Shown here: positions 53,882 through 61,100 of the stretch, piece after piece
Position numbering within the stretch: position 1 is the first letter of the stretch
Layout: every line of letters begins with the position of its first letter
Origin: Brucella pseudogrignonensis
GTDB lineage: Bacteria > Pseudomonadota > Alphaproteobacteria > Rhizobiales > Rhizobiaceae
Reading direction: 5' to 3'
Assembly: GCF_002252525.1 (NCBI RefSeq)
Contig: NZ_NNRM01000046.1
Span: forward strand, 157,831-221,830
DNA: 64,000 bases
The notes under the pieces: generated by a model
Database searches by the model: none
Told to the model about the DNA's origin: nothing
What the model saw: only the letters and a program-made list of their open reading frames with translations
Translations under genes and position numbers: made by a program

Positions 53882-53992
53882 ATGGAAAAGAAAGAAAAGG
53901 CGGACATCAATCCGCCAGTTTATGGTGATTTTGACCAGGTCAGCCAGAATGTTGTTTCACTTCTGAAATGGCTTCAGCCGAAGAGTTACTAA
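53882..53992 (+). CDS. Possible 36-residue protein
   Basis: MEKKEKADINPPVYGDFDQV continues to a stop at 53992. The ATG has GGAG six bases upstream. It overlaps the end of the opposite-strand gene at 53957 by 36 bases. Weak support beyond the ribosome site and charge pattern. Confidence 0.3.
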   Translation: MEKKEKADINPPVYGDFDQVSQNVVSLLKWLQPKSY

Positions 53993-54160
53993 CTCTGAAA
54001 CTTCTGCAGGAGCTTTGTCTATTATCTTCTGCACATCGTCAGAGCCAAAAATACCCTTCTCAATTAGCAGGGCGATTATCATAGAGGTGGTGTAATACTC
54101 CGAGCCGATTGAGAGCCGAACTCGCAGTTCGTGTGGCGTATTTTTCGGATATTCCTTCAT
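53957..54160 (-). CDS. Small protein of unknown function (67 aa)
   Basis: 67 residues, GGAGG six bases before the ATG. Reads as a compact soluble domain: TPHELRVRLSIGSEYYTTSMI, then IEKGIFGSDDVQKIIDKAP. No family recognised. Same strand as 53570-53824 but with its own ribosome site and 132 bases apart. Confidence 0.55.
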   Translation of the reverse strand: MKEYPKNTPHELRVRLSIGSEYYTTSMIIALLIEKGIFGSDDVQKIIDKAPAEVSELVTLRLKPFQK

Positions 54161-54384
54161 ATCAAGCCTCCCTTTTGTTAGTCTGCCATATAAGCCGATA
54201 ACAAAAAGAATGGCGATCCTGACTAAAGTTGAGCCTGCTTCAGTCGCGGGAAACCTTTGAAGCGTTCATTTTTGTCGCCCGGTGTTTCGCTGAGATAAAT
54301 CATACGTACTTTGCCGAGGATTTTATCCTTCGGTAACGGTCCTGACGTGAAGCGGCTAAGACCAGGCCGGGAACGACCTATAGC

Positions 54385-54863
54385 GAAATCTTCAGGTTCG
54401 TTGATGCGGCTCCTGTTAACGCCGGTGGGTCATTGAATACTCAGCTATCAAGTGACAATGGCGCGTCGTGGCTCACTGCTACAACGGAATATTCGGAGCA
54501 AGCTCTGGTCGCCTCCGGAACAAACGTAACTGCCGTTGCTCCATCTTCGCCCGGTATCGGTTTTGGCGCAACAGTATCCGGTGTCGGCGGCGGCGCTATG
54601 GAGCTAGTTACTCGCAACGATATCGTCACGCCGTGGACGCCTTTTACGCTATGCGCCTTGTCTGCTCGAACGGAAACCTCGCCGGTCCCGTGTTGTATTG
54701 ATGGGAGTAACAGGATGACCGCTATTTTTTATCTGGTGCGCCGGAAGGTGAGGAAATTATTACCCTCAAAGGGGCTCGCGCTGCTACGTTCATGGATGGA
54801 GTTATCCAGCCCGATGAACCTGAGATGATGGTTGTGCCAGCTGCCGCTCTATGGGACGCCTGA
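54385..54863 (+). pseudogene. Decayed phage structural-like gene
   Basis: One frame reads FRFVDAAPVNAGGSLNTQLS to about 54640 (rich in Gly, Ser, Thr, as in phage tail or capsid-decoration proteins); another frame continues with APEGEEIITLKGARAATFMD to DEPEMMVVPAAALWDA and a stop at 54861. A frameshift lies near 54640-54730. The protein-like reading in two frames is the evidence that it was once one gene or two adjoining ones. Confidence 0.45.
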
Positions 54864-55041
54864 CCCAAGCAGTAGCCGATCCGGTCAATTAAGCGTTGGC
54901 AAGACAGCCAGTTCGCACACAGCGCATATTCATTACCGCCAATACTTTACGCTCAGATCAGGAGCTCTGACAGCTGCTTGAAGAATTGGTAACTAAGTTT
55001 TTCTGTGATGTCCGGACGGCCAAATTACTGGCGGGTTAAAA

Positions 55042-55086
55042 GGCCACTCTCGATTGCCGGTTGACTGTTTGAAATAGAGAGTGGCC
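55042..55086. repeat. Long-loop hairpin with perfect 10-bp arms
   Basis: GGCCACTCTC and GAGAGTGGCC, 25 bases apart. It lies in a gene-free 280-base stretch just before the run of two-hairpin elements and could end transcripts from either side. Confidence 0.45.
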
Positions 55087-55140
55087 GTCGTGCCGCACAT
55101 TACACAACATTGCATCTTTTAGTTATTATAGGTGAAAAAG

Positions 55141-55213
55141 AAAACCCCGAACGACGGCAGGTCAAATCCGGGGCCACACCTCCGGCAACTATGACGGGCG
55201 GCCTTTGGTGCGG
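55141..55213 (-). ncRNA. Two-hairpin element 1 (possible small RNA / terminator)
   Basis: On the minus strand: an imperfect stem CCGCACC/GGTGTGG, then directly a GC stem CGGGG/CCCCG ending in TTTTCTTTTTC. First of four elements with the same build in 55.1-56.1 kb. Confidence 0.45.
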
Positions 55214-55238
55214 CTTAATCATCTCATAATAATGCCAA

Positions 55239-55322
55239 AAGAAAAGCCCCGGCGTGTTGAATGAAGGAAGCACGAGCCGGGGCTGCGCAGATCGCCAGTC
55301 GCGTCTCGAAGATGACCTGCGC
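55239..55322 (-). ncRNA. Two-hairpin element 2 (possible small RNA / terminator)
   Basis: Minus strand: stem GCGCAG/CTGCGC with a 26-base loop, then AGCCCCGGC/GCCGGGGCT with loop, then TTTTCTTTT. Same architecture as its neighbours; the loops differ, the stems and tail are conserved. Confidence 0.5.
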
Positions 55323-55350
55323 TATTCAATTTTAATCCGGCTTCGGTCAA

Positions 55351-55418
55351 AAGAAAACCCCGGAAGCAAGAGCCGGGGTTGCGCACCGAGTTTTGCACGG
55401 GGCTTTGTGACGGTGCGC
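55351..55418 (-). ncRNA. Two-hairpin element 3 (possible small RNA / terminator)
   Basis: Minus strand: perfect 8-bp stem GCGCACCG/CGGTGCGC with a 22-base loop, then AACCCCGG/CCGGGGTT with loop CTCTTGCTT, then TTCTTTT. It lies 100 bases after the stop of the exported-protein gene at 55520, and may terminate it. Confidence 0.5.
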
Positions 55419-55519
55419 GGCTTCTATTATTCATATTGATGACTTTTGTGAAGCTAAAGAAACCTCCGCAGGCGGGCGCTAACCGGCGATACGTCGGAAC
55501 CACCTTGATGCTCAGGTGT

Positions 55520-55930
55520 CTAATCGCTCATGACGACCTTCGAAAAGCAAGCTGCGATTTCCTCGTTGGCTCCAAGGTCTTTCGCAAACTTTACCAGTTT
55601 AGGTCCGTCTCCCTCATCAGCCATACCACCCCACACGTCCTTAAATGTTTGCTTTCCTGAGTTACTGTCAAAGAAAAAATAACCGGGATCTGCCACAGGA
55701 GTGGAGGCATAAACCACGGTCCATTTGCCTGACTGCATAAAACTATCGACTTCAACTTTAGCGGGTTTGACCTTTTCTTTGAGGCTGTCCGAAATGATTT
55801 TCGCGTACTCAGTCTTTCGCTCTTTCGTTAGTTCCTGATCTACCCCTGCGCAATCAACTGCTGCAACAGCGGGATAGACTATAAACTGAACTGCGAGAAC
55901 GGTTGCATTAAACTTAATTATAAAGGACAT
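55520..55930 (-). CDS. Small exported protein of unknown function (136 aa)
   Basis: 136 residues, GAGGAG eight bases before the ATG. Signal peptide ending near YPAVAAVDC. The mature domain contains VDCAGVDQELTKERKTEYAK, a beta-rich centre (GKWTVVYASTPVADPGYFFF) and a late Cys (EEIAACFSKVV) for a probable disulfide. Periplasmic, unknown role. Two-hairpin elements flank it on both sides. Confidence 0.7.
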   Translation of the reverse strand: MSFIIKFNATVLAVQFIVYPAVAAVDCAGVDQELTKERKTEYAKIISDSLKEKVKPAKVEVDSFMQSGKWTVVYASTPVADPGYFFFDSNSGKQTFKDVWGGMADEGDGPKLVKFAKDLGANEEIAACFSKVVMSD

Positions 55931-56017
55931 ATTGGCGCTCCTCAGAACTAGTCAAAAAGCGAACAGAATTCAGACTACTGCCTTCCAGGTTCGAAGAGCA
56001 ATCTAAAAATCATTGCA

Positions 56018-56095
56018 AAGAAAACCCCGGCAGGCGGGCAGCCATGAACCGGGGTTACTCACTGGTGCAACTCGAGCAATGCTTCGATCCGGTGA
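56018..56095 (-). ncRNA. Two-hairpin element 4 (possible small RNA / terminator)
   Basis: Minus strand: stem TCACCGG/CCAGTGA (one G-T pair), then AACCCCGG/CCGGGGTT, then TTCTTTGC. Fourth member of the set, on the other side of the exported-protein gene, upstream of its start. Confidence 0.45.
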
Positions 56096-56260
56096 ATAAC
56101 GTCGATTTAAAGCCCAAATATTCAGCGTCAAGAGCTAAAGAAGCTAAATCCCAACCCGAGGGAACCAGCTGGGTTAGTCACTTTGCACTCAAGCCGGGAA
56201 TGTGATGCTGTGAAAAGATGAAAAATTAGTGCTCATTCTCGCAACGTCAAGAGTTGAAAT

Positions 56261-56303
56261 AAAAGCCCCAGCTCGTGGGTATCACTACCGAGCTGAGGCT
56301 TTT
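56261..56303. terminator. Bidirectional hairpin
   Basis: AAAAGCCCCAGCTCG / CGAGCTGAGGCTTTT with one mismatch; A and T tails on both sides allow termination of either strand. It resembles the second hairpin of the elements at 55.1-56.1 kb but no first hairpin is evident. Confidence 0.55.
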
Positions 56304-56463
56304 CATACGACCTGTCTGCGGAGACGTCCTTACGCATTAGCATCTTCTCATAAATCCACGCCTGATCAATGTACGGCACCGTACAGAAGGGCGTTTTCAG
56401 CCGAAATGAAAGTTGGGTATAGCTTTATTCTAAGGGATACAGTCATGTCGAAACTGTAAACAA

Positions 56464-56490
56464 ACCCCCAGGCGATAAGGCCGGGGCTTA
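56464..56490 (-). terminator. Terminator after the 67-residue gene
   Basis: Minus strand CCCCGGCC-TTATC-GCCTGGGG followed by TTTGTTT, four bases after the stop of 56494-56697. Confidence 0.6.
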
Positions 56491-56493
56491 AGG

Positions 56494-56697
56494 CTAGAGG
56501 CAAGCTGCCATTTTTTCGTCAGGTGGCGAAGCTTCCGCCCTATCTTTGCGCAAATCTTCGATCAACTGATACATTACATCTGGGTGCCGCTCAGTCATCA
56601 ATAAGTATGCAAGATTGCTATCGAGGGGAAAGGGAGCGGTTCTGTTCCTAATCGCGAATTTGGTGAACGCTAAAACAGAATTCAAAGGCAAAGGCAT
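56494..56697 (-). CDS. Small protein of unknown function (67 aa)
   Basis: 67 residues starting MPLPLNSVLAFTKFAIRN, with GGAGG about 11 bases upstream and a terminator directly after its stop. Pattern DSNLAYLLMTERHPDVMYQL is helical and protein-like. The longer reading frame (to 57018) is only the shadow of the opposite-strand gene. No family recognised. Confidence 0.5.
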   Translation of the reverse strand: MPLPLNSVLAFTKFAIRNRTAPFPLDSNLAYLLMTERHPDVMYQLIEDLRKDRAEASPPDEKMAACL

Positions 56698-56742
56698 CCT
56701 GAGAAAGGCCTCCATGAACCGCCGCTGGATGGGTTTAGCGCG

Positions 56743-57249
56743 TTGGGTCGATGCGATCTGGCAATTGTGTTTCCTGACGCAATCGTGCTTCAAGAAATCG
56801 GGAGCGAGCGCGATAAACTTACGCGATTGAAAAAGCAGTTCTTTGCCATGTCGAGCCGTTGCCACCAGTGGCACATCGTCTGTCATGAAAAGTGGTTCAA
56901 CGACGATGGCAGCGTAAAAGATCAAGAGTGGATCAAATACTCTGATCGAGAGCATTTCTGGAATTATCCCGACACCAGCACTTGGAAGTTTGAACGCTAC
57001 AAAGACATGTACCGGCACCCCGGCACATTTGGCCTGCTCGATTATTTATGGGCCGACGAACTCAAAGAAATTTATGGGCGCCACTTCACCCAATTCCCCC
57101 GATCAGGATTCACAAGGTGGGGTATGGCGGGAGATTTGTACAACCGTCTAACTGGTAGGCAGGTTGTCCATGAAGTTTGCGACGCGCTGCGAAGCCGTAA
57201 GTTCGCAGAAGCAGATGAACCAATACTGCCAGTTTCGGCAGCAGCATAA
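56743..57249 (+). CDS. Phage-type protein with PD-(D/E)xK-like nuclease features (possibly 5'-truncated)
   Basis: 168 residues from a TTG at 56743; the same frame is open and protein-like back to 56673 (EPPLDGFSALGRC), without a good start, so the N-terminus may be lost. GRCDLAIVFPDAIVLQEIGS gives D then E-x-G where a nuclease would have E-x-K; RLKKQFFAMSSRCHQWHIV follows as in VRR-NUC-like folds. The C-terminus has LTGRQVVHEVCDALRSRKFAEAD. Together with the next gene, it is of the type found in replication regions of rhizobial phages. Activity doubtful. Confidence 0.55.
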   Translation: MGRCDLAIVFPDAIVLQEIGSERDKLTRLKKQFFAMSSRCHQWHIVCHEKWFNDDGSVKDQEWIKYSDREHFWNYPDTSTWKFERYKDMYRHPGTFGLLDYLWADELKEIYGRHFTQFPRSGFTRWGMAGDLYNRLTGRQVVHEVCDALRSRKFAEADEPILPVSAAA

Positions 57250-57272
57250 CCCCAGGCGATGAGGAAACAGGC

Positions 57273-57848
57273 ATGGCTGCTATAACAGAACAGCGAAAAT
57301 CAAATGACAAGAGGCTGCGCGATGCCCTGAAGGTGGCAAGACGCAAGCATGAAGAACCGGGAAGCCTGAAATCGCAGGTCGAAGTAAGCCAAGTTCCGAA
57401 TCCGTATCACAATCCCGCTCACAGGGTGTCACGATCAAACCCGTTGAAGGTCAGCGCGCTTGTGAACATCAAAGAAAGCGCGGTTGGAACATTGTATGCT
57501 CGTGGACACATCAACGATGCTCAATGGGCGGCGGCAGGACGATTCCGGATGCTTTGGGAGCGCTCAGGAGCAAAGGGAGCTATAGCGATTGATTATAGCC
57601 GCGTTCAAGTCGACGGCGGTAAAGCAATCGATCCGTTGCCTGATTTAGTCGTGGAGGCTACGCACCATTTGAATAACTGCCTGCCAGTTCTGGGCAAGCG
57701 AACCTTCGACATCATGATAAAAGTCGTCGGTCAGGGTATGGAAATAGCGGACATCGCTAAAACACAGCGCCAGAAGACAACCTTCAGCGATTATATCAAA
57801 GATGGTCTCCAGGAATTGGCTGTGCATTGGGGTTACAAAACACGATAA
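57273..57848 (+). CDS. DUF6456-like phage-associated protein
   Basis: 191 residues. Central pattern VNIKESAVGTLYARGHINDA, AQWAAAGRFRMLWERSG, and C-terminal KVVGQGMEIADIAKTQRQ fit the DUF6456 group, found in alphaproteobacterial phages and host genes and probably DNA-binding (a sigma-like helix-turn-helix near the end). It starts 23 bases after the previous gene and is followed by a terminator at 57925, so the two form an operon. Confidence 0.6.
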   Translation: MAAITEQRKSNDKRLRDALKVARRKHEEPGSLKSQVEVSQVPNPYHNPAHRVSRSNPLKVSALVNIKESAVGTLYARGHINDAQWAAAGRFRMLWERSGAKGAIAIDYSRVQVDGGKAIDPLPDLVVEATHHLNNCLPVLGKRTFDIMIKVVGQGMEIADIAKTQRQKTTFSDYIKDGLQELAVHWGYKTR

Positions 57849-57924
57849 GTAGTTGCCCGCTTAAGCGAAATATACTATATTTTGTAACAAGGTGATTTGC
57901 GTACACGGCGAAGAGCAAACTTTT

Positions 57925-57952
57925 AAGCGGCTGGATGGCCGCTTTTCTTTTT
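57925..57952 (+). terminator. Terminator after the DUF6456-like gene
   Basis: AAGCGGC-TGGATG-GCCGCTT stem followed by TTCTTTTTT, 76 bases after the stop. Confidence 0.85.
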
Positions 57953-57962
57953 TGGCCTCTGG

Positions 57963-58124
57963 ATGCTGACTGCATTCGTTGCACTATTCACATTAGCTAT
58001 CTGCAGCCCGTTCGCTTACCTTGCGGTTAAGTTGCCGATGCCCACACCTTACAAGATGCTGTATCTCGGGGTAATCGTGCTGGTCGCTGGGTTGACTATC
58101 TTGCTGAGCCGTCAGCCAATCTGA
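57963..58124 (+). CDS. Small two-helix membrane protein (53 aa)
   Basis: Begins MLTAFVALFTLAICSPFAYL, then a short Pro loop and a second helix MLYLGVIVLVAGLTILL ending SRQPI. Two well-spaced helices with a turn between suggest a holin-like or toxin-like membrane peptide. It follows the terminator directly and ends 2 bases before the convergent MPFR gene. No good ribosome site is seen, so expression is uncertain. Confidence 0.45.
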   Translation: MLTAFVALFTLAICSPFAYLAVKLPMPTPYKMLYLGVIVLVAGLTILLSRQPI

Positions 58125-58126
58125 AC

Positions 58127-58345
58127 CTATATGCTTTCGGCATGCTTGATTACCCGGGCTATAGCACTCGGGTCTTCGACCCCACTGTCGTAGATGCCGT
58201 ATATTCGTTTTGCCAGTTTTCGTGCTTCAGCTTCGCTTAAAGAAGACCTGCCAAGCAATTTGCAAGTCTCGTCATAAGCTCTCTGCAGTTTACGCAGTTG
58301 GTCGGGATTGTATGTTCCTATGAAGGGATCGGAACGAAAAGGCAT
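58127..58345 (-). CDS. MPFR-family small protein, copy b
   Basis: 72 residues: MPFRSDPFIGTYNPDQLRKL, then a helix with AYDETCKLLGRSSLSEAEAR and VEDPSAIARVIKHAES. Tandem with copy c (9-base gap) on the same strand, so probably one transcript. The ribosome site is weak, in line with coupling to copy c. Confidence 0.65.
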   Translation of the reverse strand: MPFRSDPFIGTYNPDQLRKLQRAYDETCKLLGRSSLSEAEARKLAKRIYGIYDSGVEDPSAIARVIKHAESI

Positions 58346-58354
58346 AGAGTATTC

Positions 58355-58585
58355 TCATCTTCGTGGCATCAGCTTGCTGATTTCGACGCAGCGCTTTGCA
58401 ATTATATGGGGATCTCGTTCACCATTTTCAAAAAGGCGAATTATGAGGCGGGCGATCTGGTCAAGCTCTTCGTCTGTGGCGGAAGAATGGCCAAGTAGCT
58501 CTCTAGCGCCATTATATGCGCTCTGAAGCAATTCAACGTCAGATGGTGAGAATGCACCACGGCTGCCTGCTGTTCTGAATGGCAT
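58355..58585 (-). CDS. MPFR-family small protein, copy c
   Basis: 76 residues: MPFRTAGSRGAFSPSDVELL, AYNGARELLGHSSATDEELD, ERDPHIIAKRCVEISK. GGGGG eight bases before the ATG. Together with copy b it forms a tandem pair; identity between the four copies is moderate (about 35-45 percent by eye), so the family is old. Confidence 0.68.
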   Translation of the reverse strand: MPFRTAGSRGAFSPSDVELLQSAYNGARELLGHSSATDEELDQIARLIIRLFENGERDPHIIAKRCVEISKLMPRR

Positions 58586-58732
58586 AGCGATTACCCCCGG
58601 TTCTTTAAGGTATTGAACGCCTATACCGGGGAATTTGCAATTTCATCGGCGTTCTTTGGTTAACAGCTCGCATCAATAATATGTGAGACAGTGCCGTGAA
58701 ACAGATTAGGATTAGCGTTTCTCAGTTCTGCC

Positions 58733-58957
58733 CTATTCAAGCATCCTTGCTATCTCTGCAGCTCTTTTGGCAGCCAGCTCAGGATCGCCATCACTGTCTT
58801 CAAAAGCACGCAGAACGTAATGCGCTAGAATATCCCTGTTGGGATGAGTATTGGGATCACGCTTAAGGATTTCGCAGCAAAGGTTGTATGCTTGTTGAAC
58901 CGTTGCAAGTTCTTCGGGTTTAAATACACCCTTATAAGCATCGTCTCTGAATGGCAT
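58733..58957 (-). CDS. MPFR-family small protein, copy d
   Basis: 74 residues from the ATG at 58957 (GGGGTGAGG just upstream): MPFRDDAYKGVFKPEELATV, AYNLCCEILKRDPNTHPNRD, GDPELAAKRAAEIARML. It is closest to copy a (both have YNLCCE and a C-terminal ARML), fitting the duplication that also copied the zinc-ribbon, microprotein and exported-protein genes. Confidence 0.68.
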   Translation of the reverse strand: MPFRDDAYKGVFKPEELATVQQAYNLCCEILKRDPNTHPNRDILAHYVLRAFEDSDGDPELAAKRAAEIARMLE

Positions 58958-59182
58958 TTCCTCACCCCTTTTTTGGTGTGGGAAAAACACGAAGCAGTTG
59001 AATGCGCAAGTTGACTTTAGTTTAGGCTCGCCAAAACGGGCTTGTCTTTTCCAAGGTCGGAGGATTGCAAGCTGAAATGGTACTGACAAATCTGTCAGTA
59101 GCCTCAGAAACCAGCCCTTGATGATGAGCACTGACCGCGTGAAATTCGCTGTCTATTCCCACACAAAGGCAAGGATTCTCGC

Positions 59183-59365
59183 GTGACTTGTGGATCTTTA
59201 AGCACTGAACAGGTTTCCCTGCTCAATCATTTAAAATTCTTCCCAGGCTTTCATCCAGAAAGCGAGGCGCTCAACTCGCTCATGAGGCTGGGCCTAGTTA
59301 AGAAAGAACCAAATGGAAATTTCTCTTTAACCGATCTCGGCGACGAAAGACGAAGGGCAAATTGA
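59183..59365 (+). CDS. Possible winged-helix-like small protein (60 aa)
   Basis: 60 residues from a GTG: LSTEQVSLLNHLKFFPGFHP, EALNSLMRLGLVKKEPNG, FSLTDLGDERRR. The helix-helix-wing order (a loop with KKEPNGNFSLTDLG) is like short MarR/PadR-type wings. No ribosome site. It sits between copy d and the second cassette, on the opposite strand. Confidence 0.45.
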   Translation: MTCGSLSTEQVSLLNHLKFFPGFHPESEALNSLMRLGLVKKEPNGNFSLTDLGDERRRAN

Positions 59366-59454
59366 GCAGTTGCTGTTCATTCCATCGACTGCGGCGCGGG
59401 ACTGATGTTTCATTTCGAGATGGCGATGGCGATCCACTTTATGGAGGTTGCTTA

Positions 59455-59682
59455 TCAGATATTTCTTGATCGTTTGCCGAGGCACAGCATGGTCTTTGTG
59501 AATTTCGAAAAAGACTGTTTGGCTCTCTTCATTACTGAAAACAGCTTTTCGCTATAGATCACAAAATCGGTTCCACACGATCCGCAGGTGAGTAAATCAT
59601 TTGTTTTAAGCCAAGCTGTTGTCTTCTCGGTCCTATGTGCACATACCGGACAAGCAACCCCGATTTTTTGATCTTCAAACAC
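59455..59682 (-). CDS. Small zinc-ribbon protein, copy b
   Basis: 75 residues: CPVCAHRTEKTTAWL and LLTCGSCGTDFVIYSEKLFS, then a basic helical tail longer by six residues than copy a (50993-51202). Distances to the microprotein gene upstream (128 bases) are the same in both copies. Confidence 0.7.
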   Translation of the reverse strand: MFEDQKIGVACPVCAHRTEKTTAWLKTNDLLTCGSCGTDFVIYSEKLFSVMKRAKQSFSKFTKTMLCLGKRSRNI

Positions 59683-59810
59683 GACAAATCCCCCGGTAAT
59701 TCAGCATATGCTAATTTAAACGACTACAATGTTTCCGTTCGGCACTCCACTCTGCAGCGTAATTTTTCTGTGGGGTTGTCGTCGTATGCGAAAGATCGGC
59801 TATTTGATCA

Positions 59811-59903
59811 TCACACCCCCGCGACGAAAGCCAGGTATAGGCTCCATGCTAGGGTGAACAGGAATATTCCGACTAAAATTTTTGTGACTGTCTCTGGAGC
59901 CAT
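59811..59903 (-). CDS. 30-residue membrane microprotein, copy b
   Basis: Begins MAPETVTKILVGIFLF. Same length, same position between exported-protein and zinc-ribbon genes as copy a. The first 26 codons keep the protein (one change) despite eight silent changes; the last four codons are less constrained. Confidence 0.65.
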   Translation of the reverse strand: MAPETVTKILVGIFLFTLAWSLYLAFVAGV

Positions 59904-59982
59904 TTCCAATAACCGCTAGAAATTACTTCATAGGCGGTATGATATGAGAACTGATCTCCATTTTTGCAAGAACAAATGAAAC

Positions 59983-60285
59983 TTACTTGTCGCAACGCTG
60001 CGGGAAGAGCTTCACATCAAACTGCCGAGCCCCGACAATCTGCTTCTTTTGAGGTGTCGTCACAATCATTGCTCGAATAGAGCATGGTCCAGCGATGACC
60101 TGATAATGATCGCGCTTCTGATAAATGATTTTCGTAATAGGATGAGCGGGAACTCGCTCCGCAACTGCTTCAATGATCGCCGTCAACTCTTTGGCCCTTT
60201 GGTAATTTGGACCAAGCGCGGCATGAGAAACGGTTGATAACCCGACTAGACCTATTGCAGCAACTACAGCGGTTTTCAGATACAT
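59983..60285 (-). CDS. Small exported protein, copy b
   Basis: 100 residues. Signal peptide YLKTAVVAAIGLVGLSTVSHA; mature QRAKELTAIIEAVAERVPAHP; Cys in GPCSIRAMIV and FPQRCDK. The distance to the microprotein gene is 79 bases in both copies, so the duplication has not suffered indels in this part. Predicted periplasmic. Confidence 0.75.
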   Translation of the reverse strand: MYLKTAVVAAIGLVGLSTVSHAALGPNYQRAKELTAIIEAVAERVPAHPITKIIYQKRDHYQVIAGPCSIRAMIVTTPQKKQIVGARQFDVKLFPQRCDK

Positions 60286-60445
60286 CGTCATCTCCTTATT
60301 GGGCCTCACTTGGGAATAAGCAGGTGAAAATAGCAAGCGATCAAGCGCCCATTTTGCTGCCTGGCAGTGCAAACGCTCTTAAAGCACCAACTGGATTATT
60401 GGTAAATGCTCTTTCGCCTGACATGATCCTGTGTTCAGATACGGA

Positions 60446-60709
60446 ATGGATTGTTACTTTCACGCAGGTCAGTGCCCTTTGTGCAGACAAGGTTTACTCT
60501 ACTTAGTCAGAAACCTGGCTGATAACACTGTTTATGCCCATTGCGGTGAGTGTGAACAAGGTTTCGACACGCCTGCGGACATCGAAGACAAGACCGGATA
60601 TTTAACCCTCGCTCAGGATTTCGAAGCTGAAATGGCGACCGAGGAAGACGCTAAGCGCAGCGTTTGGGCCAACTACGCGCTCCATACTGTTGAAAAGCAT
60701 CATATTTAA
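60446..60709 (+). CDS. Zinc-ribbon-containing small protein (87 aa)
   Basis: Starts MDCYFHAGQCPLCRQGLLYL (a GTG five codons upstream is also possible). CPLC and CGEC form a zinc ribbon over about 8-40; the rest is acidic and helical (LAQDFEAEMATEEDAKRSVW). Separate family from the duplicated ribbons. No neighbour on the same strand. Its ribosome site is weak. Confidence 0.55.
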   Translation: MDCYFHAGQCPLCRQGLLYLVRNLADNTVYAHCGECEQGFDTPADIEDKTGYLTLAQDFEAEMATEEDAKRSVWANYALHTVEKHHI

Positions 60710-60857
60710 TTTGAGAGAACGCTCAACGGAAGCGAGTAGGTGCCGAGGAACTAAGACGCAATCGGTTAAACGCTGCGCCAGAATAGCAGCACTGCCGACT
60801 CGCATACCAATCAGAACGGCGGAGCTGAAAGCAAGGGGCGCATAAAAATAACAAAAT

Positions 60858-60886
60858 ACCGCCCAGCAGGGATACTGATAGGCGGT
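60858..60886. terminator. Bidirectional terminator
   Basis: ACCGCC / GGCGGT around a 17-base loop, with TTCTTATTT on one side and TATTTTGTTATTTTTA on the other (minus strand). It ends the gene at 60907-61026. Confidence 0.65.
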
Positions 60887-60906
60887 TCTTATTTAATCTA
60901 GACGCT

Positions 60907-61026
60907 CTATTTTTTGACGATTTCGGTGTCTTTGATACGATGCGGGATGGATGAAGGCTTAGATAAGTTAGGAGTAGTCTCTAACTTTTCTTTCTTCGGT
61001 TTCCGAATCTCTCGGTTACTGCGCAT
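60907..61026 (-). CDS. 39-residue basic protein (MRSNREIRKPKKEK type)
   Basis: Begins MRSNREIRKPKKEKLETTPN and is rich in Lys, Pro and Ser. GAGGA lies five bases before the ATG and a terminator follows the stop. Rhizobial genomes carry many short proteins of this MRSN.EIRKPKKEK kind, from memory, which favours a real gene. Probably unstructured; a nucleic-acid-binding role is only a guess. Confidence 0.6.
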   Translation of the reverse strand: MRSNREIRKPKKEKLETTPNLSKPSSIPHRIKDTEIVKK

Positions 61027-61100
61027 AGTTCCTCTTGACATGATATCGCTTTCTATAACTATTTTTAAGTTTCGTAGTGAGATCAATTAAAGTTATTGGT

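Noticed and set aside
54223-54420. Minus-strand protein-like reading with GPLPKDKILGKVRMIYLSET
   Set aside because: The stretch is convincing by composition, but no start codon is present and it partly overlaps the opposite-strand remnant at 54385; too little to call a gene, may be a remnant.
55141-56095. Possible CRISPR array from evenly built repeats
   Set aside because: Repeat units are hairpins with variable loops, spacing is irregular (about 100, 110 and 670 bases), and no cas genes are near.
56494-57018. 174-residue reading frame on the minus strand
   Set aside because: Its first 100 residues are antisense to the protein-like frame at 56743-57249; only the last 67 residues (56494-56697) look like a gene.
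60602-60805. 67-residue minus-strand frame opposite the zinc-ribbon gene
   Set aside because: Antisense to the better supported 60446-60709 gene; no ribosome site.
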